NCBI GenBank assembly: GCA_964425225.1
Contig: CAYRMD010000018.1
Location: forward strand, 1 to 64,000
Reading direction: 5' to 3'
DNA from: BPJU01 sp964425225
GTDB lineage: Bacteria; Planctomycetota; Planctomycetia; Pirellulales; Pirellulaceae
DNA length: 64,000 nt
How positions within the stretch are numbered: the first letter of the stretch is position 1; each line of letters begins with the position of its first letter. Shown here piece by piece: positions 46,509 to 56,027 of the stretch. The notes under the pieces were generated by a model. The model saw only the letters and a list, made by a program, of their open reading frames with translations, was not told the DNA's origin and searched no databases. The position numbers were made by a program, and so were the translations under genes.

Positions 46509-48206
46509 TTATGTTTCCAGCAAATTCTTCTTTGGGATATCAGGTTTTTCCTTAGTTTCTTGTTTTTCTCGGAACGGCTTGCCTTGGCGGTAGGTTTCTA
46601 ACTCTTTCTTGAGTTGCTCTTTTTGTTCATCATTTTCGCCTAATTCAACAGCTTTCATGGACCACTGGATAGCTGATTGGAAGTCGCCCAATTCGGCATA
46701 GGCAGAAGCTAGCGTGCTCAGGATATGCGCTTCTTTATAGTCAGTCAGCTCACAGGCCTTTCTTGCCAATTCCAGAGCTCGCCTTCCGTTGCGCACGGAG
46801 TCTTCGGGCGAGGTCGCCAGCACCCACGCCAAGTTGTTGAGCAAATGGCTATCATCCGATTTCAATGCCAAGGCTCGATTGTAATCTTGAATGGCTTCGG
46901 CATGTTTGCCGATGCTCAAGAGAGCATCACCTCGAGCCCGCAAGGCACGCCAGTTCTGATCATCGTTCTCGATGATTTCCGTAAGGATTTTAATGGCTTT
47001 GCGCGGTCGATCATCCGCCATGCAGTAGTAAGCCAATTGCAATTTGTATTCGGCGTTGTTCGGGTCGTGCTGGATCAATAGCTCCATATCCTGAATCGCC
47101 TCGACATATTTCTTTTGATAGGCGTTAATTTCGGCCCGCATGCGTATTGCCACTACCAAGCCAGGTTGAATGCGCAACACAGACTCCACATCGGTTAGAG
47201 CGGCTTTGGGGTTATCCTTTACCAAATAAAGCTGCGCTCGGAGCAGTAGCGCCCGGATGTCGCGTGGATTGCGTTTGACGGCTTCCTCCACGTCACGCAA
47301 GGCCGAATCATAGTCATCCTTAGCCATGAAGATACTGGCGCGGACAAGTAACGCTTGCGTTGACTCCTTGTCCAGTTCCACAGCTCGATTGGCTAGCTCT
47401 AGGGCATCATCCAGCTTACCTTCCTGCTGTAACAAGAGTTCAATTAGCGCCAAGAGATTGGGCAACTGATCCGGATCATCGCGCACCAAATCACGGAAGA
47501 CCGCTTCTGCCTCGTCGCGGCGGCCCTGGGCACTAAGCAGTTGCCCATAAAGGCGGCGAATCTGCACGTTGCGTGGGTCCGACTCCGCAGCCAACTTTAG
47601 GTCTTCCCGCTGCTTGTCGGGATCCTCCTGGAAGCGAGCGCGTAACGCGTAGGCTTCGGCTTGAGCCGAAGGGTCCTCTTGTGCCAATTGAATCAATTGG
47701 TTGGCACACTCCAAACCGCGTTCTCGGTCACCTCCCGGTAACAGACACAATTCGGCGATCATTCGGTAACCTTCGGCCAAGTCCGGTACGTAGCGCACTG
47801 CCTTTTCCAAATCCTCCAACGCCCGATCCCGCAGTGTTTGCCACGATGGGCCAAAGAAACGCGACCTTCCCAGGCGCGACACTTGGCGCTGTGCTTTCTG
47901 CAAAAGGCAAGAGGCCACAAGTTGCCGGGCCAATTGAGCATCTTCTTCACCAAGCCCCTCGGCCAATGCCGCTTCGGCCAACTCGACGGCCTGCTCTAAT
48001 TGCCGCTCCGTGCGCGCTTGTACGTGCAATTGCATCGCCTGCTGCAGCTTTTCCCACGCAGTGGCCGAAGCAGGCATCTGCGCCAAGAGCGTGTCCCTTG
48101 CAGCGTCAAACCCTGCCAACATGACCACGAAAGTGAGCAAGACGCAAATGAGCGGCATACTACGGCTTTGGCACATGGATTTCGGTACGATAGGATGGAT
48201 TCGCAT
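46509..48206 (-). CDS. Secreted or membrane-anchored TPR-repeat protein
   Basis: A 565-residue protein with an N-terminal hydrophobic signal or anchor (about residues 18-33) followed by about ten tetratricopeptide repeats. Clear units include KLDDALELANRAVELDKES, DYDSALRDVEEAVKRNPRD, KYVEAIQDMELLIQHDPNN and KHAEAIQDYNRALALKSDD. The C-terminus is charged (Lys/Glu-rich). TPR arrays form a superhelix for protein-protein contact; no enzymatic domain is present. It is divergent from the SpoU methyltransferase gene, with 86 bp between them as a shared promoter region. The partner is not known. Confidence 0.88.
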   Translation of the reverse strand: MRIHPIVPKSMCQSRSMPLICVLLTFVVMLAGFDAARDTLLAQMPASATAWEKLQQAMQLHVQARTERQLEQAVELAEAALAEGLGEEDAQLARQLVASCLLQKAQRQVSRLGRSRFFGPSWQTLRDRALEDLEKAVRYVPDLAEGYRMIAELCLLPGGDRERGLECANQLIQLAQEDPSAQAEAYALRARFQEDPDKQREDLKLAAESDPRNVQIRRLYGQLLSAQGRRDEAEAVFRDLVRDDPDQLPNLLALIELLLQQEGKLDDALELANRAVELDKESTQALLVRASIFMAKDDYDSALRDVEEAVKRNPRDIRALLLRAQLYLVKDNPKAALTDVESVLRIQPGLVVAIRMRAEINAYQKKYVEAIQDMELLIQHDPNNAEYKLQLAYYCMADDRPRKAIKILTEIIENDDQNWRALRARGDALLSIGKHAEAIQDYNRALALKSDDSHLLNNLAWVLATSPEDSVRNGRRALELARKACELTDYKEAHILSTLASAYAELGDFQSAIQWSMKAVELGENDEQKEQLKKELETYRQGKPFREKQETKEKPDIPKKNLLET

Positions 48207-48292
48207 GGCAGCACCTTAACCATTGGGAATGGGGAATATTTCCTTCTGCCTAATTATTATGCCGCAGTTCAAATCTTCAGGCTATCCGAGTT

Positions 48293-49096
48293 ATGCGAAT
48301 CACGAGCGTTCATAACCCGCGTTTACGAGCCGCTGCGCGACTTCGCGAACGTCCCGAACGGCGCCGTACCGGCCGCACCCTGGTAGATGGGTTACGCGAA
48401 ATCAGCCGGGCATTGGAGCGTCCTGGCTGTGTGGAAGAACTTTTTTGGCTCCCGGAATTGTGCCAAGACACCGTGCCCCAAAATCTGTTGAGGATCGCCG
48501 CTGAGCAAAGGATACGGTGTTATGAAGTGTCCTTTGCAGCGTTCGCTCGGGTTGCCTATGGCGAGCGCTCTGAAGGAATGGTCGCCGTGGTGCGTATTCC
48601 GCGCACGACCCTTGACACTCTGGCTAGCTCGCCACGCCAACTGGTCGTCGTGCTCGAACAGGTCGAAAAACCAGGCAACATTGGTGCTGTGGCGCGAACG
48701 CTGGACGCTACGGCTGGCGCACTGATTTTGGCAGATAGTAGAACGGAAGGCTTCAACCCTAACGCCATTCGTGCCAGCCTCGGCACGCTATTTCATATTC
48801 CCATAGCCGAATGCAGTGCCCCCCAAGCTCGACAGTGGCTCGAACAACATGACTACCGCCTCGTGGTCGCCGACGTCCAGGCTCCATGCCTGTATTGGGA
48901 GGCAGACCTGCGTGGGCCAACCGCCTTGATTCTCGGAAGCGAAGCCGCCGGGGTGAGCGCTCTTTGGCAAGGTGAGCACATTTTACGCGTTCGTTTACCG
49001 ATGCACGGTAAAGCCGATAGTTTAAATGTATCGGTGGCAGCAGCGGTGTTGGCGTTCGAGTGGTGTCGGCAACAAGCTAACAGTCGACAATCGTAG
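48293..49096 (+). CDS. SpoU/TrmH-family RNA 2'-O-methyltransferase
   Basis: A 267-residue SPOUT methyltransferase predicted to add a 2'-O-methyl group to rRNA or tRNA using S-adenosylmethionine. The N-terminal substrate-binding part (residues 1-105) is followed by the trefoil-knot domain. Motif 1 is LEQVEKPGNIGAVART (121-136), motif 2 LILGSEAAGVS, and motif 3 RLPMHGKADSLNVSVAAAVL. Length and layout match RlmB/TsnR-like proteins, but the target nucleotide cannot be assigned. Confidence 0.9.
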   Translation: MRITSVHNPRLRAAARLRERPERRRTGRTLVDGLREISRALERPGCVEELFWLPELCQDTVPQNLLRIAAEQRIRCYEVSFAAFARVAYGERSEGMVAVVRIPRTTLDTLASSPRQLVVVLEQVEKPGNIGAVARTLDATAGALILADSRTEGFNPNAIRASLGTLFHIPIAECSAPQARQWLEQHDYRLVVADVQAPCLYWEADLRGPTALILGSEAAGVSALWQGEHILRVRLPMHGKADSLNVSVAAAVLAFEWCRQQANSRQS

Positions 49097-49559
49097 GTCC
49101 AGCGCCATGCGTCCCATTGAAGCAGCGGTAAACTAGAGGTCAAGTAGGACTAGGCTTGGCACCAACCGGTCTTTCGCAGTGTCAATCGAGCAAAATAACT
49201 TACGTTTTCGTCAGGATCGTGATAACCGCTGCTCACGCTAGACTGCGAGACCAACACTTGCTCGCACAGCAACCGTCTCGTGGGCCAATCGCTCATCGGG
49301 TTATGGGCCCACTTGTCTTATCTTAAAGGCAGTTCGAATTCCCGCAGCACTTCTCAGAAGGCCGTTTTTGATGGGTGGCACTTGCCTTACCCCCCAAGCC
49401 AAAACGACTAGTCAGCAGTACTTATTCTCTAGCCAGGCGAGAACACAACGACGCTGGTGAGCAATCCGTGTCATTTTATGTTCAGCATTCTTCCGCTGTA
49501 ACGCCTTTACTTTGCATAATTCTCCCTGTTGCAACCCGTATAGACCGCTCGAATCGAGC
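49097..49559. other. Intergenic region between convergent genes, nothing clear
   Basis: About 460 bp between the SpoU gene and ybeY, which converge. No hairpin with a T-run, repeat or gene could be supported. Confidence 0.35.
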
Positions 49560-50054
49560 TTAGGTAGCACGCCCCGGTCGGTTTGCTCGACAAGTTGTTC
49601 GCGTAGTTTTTGCGTGGTGATCGGCCAGCCGCGGATCGATCTTTGCCAGGTAATAACACTCCGCCTCGCGCATCCGGCGTTGCTTGGCTCGTGATTCGTC
49701 CTCATAACCTACTAGGTGCAGGCAGCCATGAATCACGTACAAGAGAAGTTCCTCTTCCGGCCGCCAGCCGATCCGTGCGGCTTCCTCGGCGGCGACATCC
49801 CAACAAGCGACCACCTCCCCTTCGATCCACTCAGGACGGCTTGCGTCGTCCAGGCGAAAACTTAATACATCCGTGGGACTATTCTGTTGCAGAAAGCGCC
49901 GATGCAATTCGCGCATTTGCTGCTGGTCTACGACAGCCAAGCTCAACTCCCCGTGCCGTATCTCGGCATCCGTCAGGATCACGCGCGCCGTACGTTTCAG
50001 GGTTTCTCGGTCGATCCGATAACGCCGTGGGCAGAATAGGTCGATTTGCAGCAT
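49560..50054 (-). CDS. ybeY: Endoribonuclease YbeY (rRNA maturation)
   Basis: A 164-residue metalloprotein involved in 16S rRNA 3'-end maturation and ribosome quality control. The zinc motif is HGCLHLVGYED: His109 and His113 are present, and the third ligand position (canonical His) is Asp119, a change also known from other members. The upstream signature NSPTDVLSFRLDD and the GEVVACWDVAAEEA strand fit the family. The last 20 or so residues are basic and unconserved. It is the final gene of the phoH - 7TM-HD - ybeY cluster, 35 bp after the 7TM-HD stop. Confidence 0.93.
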   Translation of the reverse strand: MLQIDLFCPRRYRIDRETLKRTARVILTDAEIRHGELSLAVVDQQQMRELHRRFLQQNSPTDVLSFRLDDASRPEWIEGEVVACWDVAAEEAARIGWRPEEELLLYVIHGCLHLVGYEDESRAKQRRMREAECYYLAKIDPRLADHHAKTTRTTCRANRPGRAT

Positions 50055-50089
50055 CGTCTGGGAACTTGATTCTTAGATAGCCACACGAT

Positions 50090-51997
50090 TCACACGGTCT
50101 GTTGCTGGGGATACTTCACACGACCGTGATAAAACGCTGTGATCGATTTTACGAGACTCTCTTCGATCAATCGCAACTCCCGTAGCGTCAGTCCACATTC
50201 ATCGAACTGGCCATCGAGCAGCTTGTTTAAGGCAATTTCATGAATCAAGTGCCCGATGCGCGAAGGGATTGGATCGACCAACGTACGGCAGGCGCTTTCC
50301 GCAGCATCTGCCAACATCATCACCGCCGCTTCTTTCGTCTGCGGTTTTGGTCCAGGATATCGGAAGGATTCTTCCCCGAGTTCCGCTCGGTCTGAATCGT
50401 GCGCGTAACGACGTAATGCCTGGTCATAAAAATAGGCGACGAGGGTAGTGCCATGATGCTGTTCGATGAAGTCGATGATTGATTGAGGTAGTCGATGCCG
50501 TCGTGCCAGTTCGACTCCATCCTTTACATGCGAGATGATCACCAGCGTGCTCATGGCGGGCATCAGGCCGCCATGGGGATTGGGAGCCGATCCTTGGTTT
50601 TCGACAAAGTATTCCGGCTTGAGCATCTTTCCGATGTCGTGAAAATAAGCACCGACGCGAACCAACAAACCGTTAGCACCGATGGCTTCGGCCGCGGCCT
50701 CGGCATAGGCGGCCACATTGATCGAATGATTGTAAGTACCAGGCGCACGACGAGCCAGTTCTTGGAGCAATGGGTGCGACGGATCGCCTAATTCCAACAG
50801 ACTCAAGTCCGTCTGAACATCGAACCATTTTTCCACAAACGGCAGCAACCCATAAACAAGCAATGACGCCAGTAACGCGGTAAACCCATACCAAGTGGCG
50901 CCGGCTAACAGCAAACCTGTCAGCGTAGCAGTCGAGTCCTCGGGCAACCATCGATCCAAAACAGACAAGGGCCGAACGGAGGCAAAAGGTTGACCGAACA
51001 AGGTACCCAAACCTAGGGTCGTAGCAGAGAGCATCGCACCGGAGAGCAAACCGACCATTAACAAATCGGTGCGGTGTCGAATACGGTTCAGTAACAGTGC
51101 CGGAGCAGCAGCCGAGGCTACTAACAGAACGAATTCTGGCAGTTGGAATCCCGTGGTTACCACAACCATAAGTGCGACTGTCGCGCCCAGTAAAAGCGCC
51201 AGTTCGCGTTGATAAGCGATCGTAATTACTAGTGCTAGTACCGCTACCGGAACAGTCTCTGCCCGCCAATCATCACGCGCAGCTACGATGGCAAGAAACG
51301 TGGCAGCTACGACCAGAACCAACAATTGGGCCAGACGGCGCGAGTCGTGCAATAGGATCGGCTTATGGAAATAGCAGTAAGTACCACACACGGTACCGAG
51401 AGCTACATACATGCCAAACACAGCCAAGGTTCGTCCAAGAATCGACCAAAAACTGAGTTGTTCCAAAATCACCTGATATTCGCGGCGTAGGAGTGCAAGT
51501 TCCGGCTCTTGCACAGGACGCCCCGCCGGTACCAAACGAGTCCCGACCGAATACGAGACCTCCACGGGAGGCACTGCCTGTTCTGCGGCGCGCCGCGCTT
51601 GCTCCGAAAGAGTTTCATCCAACGTCAATGTTTCCGGCAACTTGCGCACCCGAATCCAGTGTTCTGTGAGCCTCGCCAACAACTCGGCTTGCGGTGGCGA
51701 GAAGCCAACCCCTCGGAAGCCTTCCACCAAATCGGTATTCAAACCTCGTAATACTTCAGCAATCCGAACCTCGCGTACCTCGACCCGATGGCGACTCTGA
51801 GGATTACCCACCGGATAGCCCCACAGAGTCATTTGACTTCCGTCCTCCATTCGATGGGCAAGACTTTCGAGCAAACCGTTCCGTTCCACATTCGCAAAAC
51901 CCAGTTGCAGGCCTCGTTCAAATCGCGCAAGTTCCATATCGTCAGCGAGTGCCGCGCGAAGCTCAGCGTACCACCGAACCACTTCGTCCGACGGCAT
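50090..51997 (-). CDS. 7TM-HD (PgpH-like) phosphohydrolase, main part of a frameshifted gene
   Basis: A 635-residue open frame containing the extracellular 7TMR-HD region, about seven membrane helices (about residues 185-400) and a cytoplasmic HD domain. HD motifs are PGTYNHSINVAAYAE, YFHDIGKM and EQHHGTTLVAYFY. PgpH-type members degrade cyclic di-AMP, but this role is inferred from family only. The true N-terminus lies in the adjacent upstream frame (52044-52427). In-frame codons just before this ATG (SPDGQLPPELWRDFVSPE) read as conserved protein, so 51997 is not the natural start. A single-base change, or +1 recoding at the UGA, would join the two. Confidence 0.85.
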   Translation of the reverse strand: MPSDEVVRWYAELRAALADDMELARFERGLQLGFANVERNGLLESLAHRMEDGSQMTLWGYPVGNPQSRHRVEVREVRIAEVLRGLNTDLVEGFRGVGFSPPQAELLARLTEHWIRVRKLPETLTLDETLSEQARRAAEQAVPPVEVSYSVGTRLVPAGRPVQEPELALLRREYQVILEQLSFWSILGRTLAVFGMYVALGTVCGTYCYFHKPILLHDSRRLAQLLVLVVAATFLAIVAARDDWRAETVPVAVLALVITIAYQRELALLLGATVALMVVVTTGFQLPEFVLLVASAAAPALLLNRIRHRTDLLMVGLLSGAMLSATTLGLGTLFGQPFASVRPLSVLDRWLPEDSTATLTGLLLAGATWYGFTALLASLLVYGLLPFVEKWFDVQTDLSLLELGDPSHPLLQELARRAPGTYNHSINVAAYAEAAAEAIGANGLLVRVGAYFHDIGKMLKPEYFVENQGSAPNPHGGLMPAMSTLVIISHVKDGVELARRHRLPQSIIDFIEQHHGTTLVAYFYDQALRRYAHDSDRAELGEESFRYPGPKPQTKEAAVMMLADAAESACRTLVDPIPSRIGHLIHEIALNKLLDGQFDECGLTLRELRLIEESLVKSITAFYHGRVKYPQQQTV

Positions 51998-52043
51998 CTC
52001 TGGGGATACGAAGTCACGCCATAGCTCCGGTGGCAGTTGGCCG

Positions 52044-52427
52044 TCAGGCGATTGCGAGAAGTTCGAACAGACGGTTCTTTAGTGCCTTACGCAAGTCGAT
52101 CAGCGGTTGCGGATCGTGACGATAGATACAAACCGTTTCGGCTCGTGCTTGTCTCCTCTTGGCTTCGGTCGCCACGTCGTCACGTATCCGGAAGGCTACC
52201 CGCGCCGTAATATCGCGTTCCGGGATGCAGCCTCGGCGATACGGAAAACCCGGCGCCCAGGCACCGGTAATTACCAGAAGCATCGCCGAAGCCGCCACAG
52301 TAAAGCCAATGTTGCGAAGCGCAATCGGATCGCCAAGCCACGCCAACCAAACAGCGGACTGTCCGCGAATGACAACGCGACGTTTGACGCGCCCGGCACG
52401 CGATCGACTGGAACTACCTGAAGCCAT
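52044..52427 (-). CDS. 7TM-HD phosphohydrolase, N-terminal part of the same frameshifted gene
   Basis: The ATG at 52427 starts just after the phoH stop (52430), the usual coupling in this cluster. The 127-residue frame gives a Lys/Arg-rich start, a membrane helix (IGFTVAASAMLLVITGAW) and the family phrase FPYRRGCIPERDITARVAF, then RIRDDVATEAKRRQA and an LRKALKNRLFELLAIA end at a UGA followed by C. Downstream conserved sequence continues one frame over. Removing one A of GCAATCG, or a +1 shift at UGA-C, restores a protein of about 775 residues. It is annotated here as a fragment, not as a separate gene. Confidence 0.75.
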   Translation of the reverse strand: MASGSSSRSRAGRVKRRVVIRGQSAVWLAWLGDPIALRNIGFTVAASAMLLVITGAWAPGFPYRRGCIPERDITARVAFRIRDDVATEAKRRQARAETVCIYRHDPQPLIDLRKALKNRLFELLAIA

Positions 52428-52429
52428 AG

Positions 52430-53392
52430 TTACAAACGACGAGCTTTCCCCGTAGCCTCGGCTCCCTGATCGTAAGCCTGTACAATCTGCTGCACAAGAC
52501 GATGACGCACAATGTCCCCACGATCCAAATACACTTGACAAATTCCATCGATGTTGCGCAGTCGATGCAAAGCATCCACCAGCCCACTTTTCAAGCCTTC
52601 GCGCAGATCGATCTGCGTAATATCCCCGCAGACGACTATTTTGGAATCGTTGCCCATACGGGTTAAGAACATCTTCATTTGCGCGACCGTTGCATTCTGG
52701 CCTTCATCCAAAATAATAAACGCCTCGTTGAGTGTCCGACCTCGCATGTAAGCCAGCGGAATTACCTCGATCACATCCTGCTCCATTAAGCGCTTCATCA
52801 GGTCATAATCGATCATGTCGCGCAGGGCATCCAGCAACGGCCGCAAATACGGGCCGATCTTGGCATACAGATCGCCGGGTAAAAACCCTAAGCTTTCTCC
52901 TGCCTCGACCGCCGGGCGCACCAAGACAATTTTCCGCACAAGGCGATGTTTCAAGGCTTCGACGGCCAGCGCCACGGCTAAATACGTCTTGCCCGTACCA
53001 GCCGGCCCTACGACAAACGTCAACGGATGCTGCCGTACTGCTTCCACATATCGAGCTTGACCAATAGAGCGCGCAACGATCTGACGTTCGGTTTGAAATA
53101 CGTCGATGGGTGCGGTGCGGACCGCTGGCTCTTTGCCCAGCAAACGATCGACTACTAGCCGCACATCGTCCAGCGTTAAACTACCACGGCGCGCCAACTG
53201 GGTTTGCATCTGCTCTAGCGCCTCGGTAGCCTGCTGCACACCAACTGGCTCTCCGGCTACCCGGATCTGGCCGTCCCGATGCGTAATTCGTACCCGAAAA
53301 GCCTCTCGTAACAACCGAAGATGCTGATCTCGGGCCCCAAACAGCGGCAACAACCACTGGGGGTCAACCAGCGCCACTGTGGCTTGAACCAT
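52430..53392 (-). CDS. PhoH-like ATPase (PhoH/YbeZ family)
   Basis: A 320-residue cytoplasmic P-loop NTPase. Walker A is GPAGTGKT at 129-136, the Walker B region is ILDEGQNAT (about 231-239), and the sensor strand is KIVVCGDITQIDL. An N-terminal KH-like region (about residues 15-70) precedes the ATPase, as in YbeZ-type proteins. Position directly before the 7TM-HD gene and ybeY matches a widely conserved order linked to RNA processing. Its stop is two bases before the next ATG. Confidence 0.93.
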   Translation of the reverse strand: MVQATVALVDPQWLLPLFGARDQHLRLLREAFRVRITHRDGQIRVAGEPVGVQQATEALEQMQTQLARRGSLTLDDVRLVVDRLLGKEPAVRTAPIDVFQTERQIVARSIGQARYVEAVRQHPLTFVVGPAGTGKTYLAVALAVEALKHRLVRKIVLVRPAVEAGESLGFLPGDLYAKIGPYLRPLLDALRDMIDYDLMKRLMEQDVIEVIPLAYMRGRTLNEAFIILDEGQNATVAQMKMFLTRMGNDSKIVVCGDITQIDLREGLKSGLVDALHRLRNIDGICQVYLDRGDIVRHRLVQQIVQAYDQGAEATGKARRL

Positions 53393-54345
53393 CTACCCTG
53401 CGCCGCAACTACCGCGACGCCCTACAACCCTAGTACCGTCCGCCTGTCTCCCATCGAGACACGCAACCCACGGACAGGCCCTTTTTGCGCCCCACCACGC
53501 TAGGGCGCAGCAGATCCTTCGGCAAATATCGCGTTATCCAACCATAGTCCGGACTACCCCCACGAGCAAGGTCGGCTTCGTACGATTGCACTCTGATAGT
53601 AGTAATACGTGTCCACCAAAGGAAGCATTCCACGGTTTTCCAGTGATCTCCACTGGTTCGCCCCGCATTTTCATTCTATTGGAACTAGCCCGCATAAGCG
53701 ATCCTATCGGACTTGCCCCTGTTTACGAAAGCTCTTGGCTAAGCGCCAGAACCATAGCAAACCATCGACACCCCCGCAAGTTTCTGCCATTCTGAAGCCT
53801 AATGCGACTGTCGCCACAAGCAAGCCCTGTTAGAATTTGGCGACTTGCCAAGCGGAAAGGTCTAAGGGTCTTGATGAGATTACCTCCCTTGAAACGCTTA
53901 TGTTAGACGGATCCCTGCGAGGTCTATCGGAAATGGACGCGCCAAGTCGTTGAATCCGTCTGTGTTGTTTAGCCCGTCGAGCCATCTGGGGCTCGACACG
54001 TCACCCGTCAGTAATTTGTTGGGGAACAGCAGGGGTGGCAAGGTGTAACAGAAGTTGCTTTGGGCAACGGGTTAGGTACGGCGAGTAACCCTCGTCGGTA
54101 GGCGAGGTTTTCGGGTAGCCTTCTGCCAGAAGAAGGTTCCCGAAGCGTACTGATTGCGAGGCTTGACGCAGACTCTCCGGCTTGCCTCGAAGGCCGTTAG
54201 CTCAAGTCGACTATCTGTGGAAGCCCGTCGACACCATTGTTGCGGGGACCGGTGAGGGATTCGCGATCCATCGACCACTTCAGGCGCCACCACGTATTTG
54301 CCAACAGCGAAGAGCTGGCCGAGGCGTCGACGAGTGCATCATGCG
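53393..54345. other. Non-coding region between two minus-strand operons
   Basis: About 950 bp. A GTCGAGCC...GGCTCGAC hairpin (53976-53997) is present but has no T-run after it. The region was compared by eye with RNase P, tmRNA and SRP RNA signatures and none matched. Small open frames look random. Confidence 0.4.
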
Positions 54346-55266
54346 TCAGTCGACCCATTCCCAACTCCAAAACGCGTAGTTGACCGCTGCCGTCCACAGA
54401 AGTGAGTCCAACAAGTCGAGTGCTCCACCGAGTCCCGGCAGCCAGCGACCCGAATCTTTTTGTCGGACCTCTCGTTTGATCAGCGACTCGGCAAGATCCC
54501 CGGCCGCCGCCACGACTGCTAACGCCAACGCTAGTGCGAGCCAACCGAGCCCGTTGGACCAATGGACGGCTCTTCTATGGTCCGGAACAAGCCATGGGCG
54601 AACCGCACACACCATAAGGATCGCCGCGAACAGGGCAAAGCCGACACCTCCTAAAGCCCCTTCGACTGTTTTCTGCGGACTGAGGTACGGGGCCAGTTTT
54701 CGTTTGCCGAAAAGACTGCCCACCAGGTAGGCACCGCTATCAGACAGTTTGACAGTAAAAACCAGTGTAACCAGGGCCAACATCCCTCGGTCGTTCGGCC
54801 CCAGCCATCGTGTCGCCACGAGAAAGGCTAACGGCAAACTCAAGTACAGCACAGCCCAGGCCGTGCCAGCCAAGCGTAGTACCGCTCCGCTTTCCGGATA
54901 CCGAAACGACCTCATTTCGCTGCAGGAGACGAATACCAAAGCGGCGAATTGACCACCCAACGTCCACGCGAAGATCGATCCGGAATGCAACGCGTGTTGG
55001 TGACGATGGACCAGCGGCGCATAGACAGCGACAGCCAACGCGAGGATCGGGCAAAGCGTCGCTATGAGCCATAAGGTAGCCGAGGGATTGCCCAGTACAG
55101 GGCGACACAGACGGTGCAATTCCCACGAAGCGACCAGCGTCAGGGCAGCTCCCAGGGGATACAAAAATACCCCGCGGGCGACATCTGCTACTTGGTAATC
55201 CAGCACAGCCAGTGCCAACGCAGGGACTAGCAGTGCCGCTGCCCACATCAACCGCACGCTCAACAC
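54346..55266 (-). CDS. cdsA: Phosphatidate cytidylyltransferase (CDP-diglyceride synthase)
   Basis: A 306-residue inner-membrane protein with about eight hydrophobic helices that makes CDP-diacylglycerol from phosphatidic acid and CTP. The C-terminal signature is recognisable: SLIKREVRQKDSGRWLPGLGG, then LDLLDSL. It departs from the usual KDSGxxxPGHGGxLDRxDS by having Leu in place of both the His and the Arg, so activity should not be taken for granted. The PQKTVEGALGG segment of the family is intact. The start overlaps the end of uppS by 7 bases, so the two are translationally coupled, as in many bacteria. Confidence 0.88.
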   Translation of the reverse strand: MLSVRLMWAAALLVPALALAVLDYQVADVARGVFLYPLGAALTLVASWELHRLCRPVLGNPSATLWLIATLCPILALAVAVYAPLVHRHQHALHSGSIFAWTLGGQFAALVFVSCSEMRSFRYPESGAVLRLAGTAWAVLYLSLPLAFLVATRWLGPNDRGMLALVTLVFTVKLSDSGAYLVGSLFGKRKLAPYLSPQKTVEGALGGVGFALFAAILMVCAVRPWLVPDHRRAVHWSNGLGWLALALALAVVAAAGDLAESLIKREVRQKDSGRWLPGLGGALDLLDSLLWTAAVNYAFWSWEWVD

Positions 55267-56027
55267 AACGGCAGCTCCTCCTCGAGCAATCCGCCAAAAC
55301 GCCGTTGCCGCGCCGCGAACGCTCGAATGGCTTGATGCAAGTGCGCTTCGGTGAATTCAGGCCAGCAGATGTCGGTCACATACATCTCGGCATAACTGAT
55401 CTGCCAGAGCAGAAAATTGCTGATCCGCATTTCACCAGCCGTGCGAACCACCAAGTCCGGGTCAGGCATATGAGCGGTGTAAAGCGATTGCTGAATCGTT
55501 TGCTCATCGATCTGTTCAGGGGACAGTTTGCCTTCCGCCACCGCCTGGGCGATGCGGCGGGTAGCATCCACCAACTCGGCTCGCCCACCGTAATTGATAG
55601 CCAAGCAGAGTCTCATACCCGAATTGTTTTCGCTCATTTGGATTGTCTTATCCATTTCACGTTGCGTTTCGGCGGGAATCCCATCGCGGCGCCCAATGAC
55701 TTTAACCGAGATGTTTTGCTTCATGAGCGTCGCTCGTTCTTCGATCATATACTGTTGCAACAAGTGCATGAGAAAATCGACTTCTGATGGAGGCCGCCTC
55801 CAGTTTTCGCTGGATAGGCAATACAGCGTCAGTTGTTCCAAACCGAGGCGAGCTGATTCTTCGACCGTACGGCGCACGCTCGCCACACCCCGGCGATGAC
55901 CCTCGATACGCGGCAACTGCTGTCGGCGAGCCCAACGACCATTGCCATCCATGATGATGGCAATATGTCGCGGGAAGCGTTCCCGAGGAATTTCGGCCAG
56001 AAGACGTTCCGTCAACGATTCACTCAT
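55260..56027 (-). CDS. uppS: Isoprenyl transferase (undecaprenyl diphosphate synthase family)
   Basis: A 255-residue cis-prenyltransferase that makes the C55 lipid carrier for envelope polymers. Hallmarks are HIAIIMDGNGRWARRQ (21-36) with catalytic Asp27, then GHRRGVASVRRTVE and YCLSSENWRRPPSEVDFLM. Late motifs are VVRTAGEMRISNFLLWQISY and the following EMYVTD...WPEF. The usual RTSGE reads RTAGE here. Its ATG shares one base with the purA stop (TGATG), and its end overlaps cdsA. The product chain length is assumed from family. Confidence 0.95.
   Translation of the reverse strand: MSESLTERLLAEIPRERFPRHIAIIMDGNGRWARRQQLPRIEGHRRGVASVRRTVEESARLGLEQLTLYCLSSENWRRPPSEVDFLMHLLQQYMIEERATLMKQNISVKVIGRRDGIPAETQREMDKTIQMSENNSGMRLCLAINYGGRAELVDATRRIAQAVAEGKLSPEQIDEQTIQQSLYTAHMPDPDLVVRTAGEMRISNFLLWQISYAEMYVTDICWPEFTEAHLHQAIRAFAARQRRFGGLLEEELPLC

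Noticed and set aside
53393..54345. Structured RNA (RNase P, tmRNA or SRP RNA) in the gap before phoH
   Set aside because: None of the conserved sequence blocks of these RNAs could be found on either strand. One isolated hairpin is not enough.
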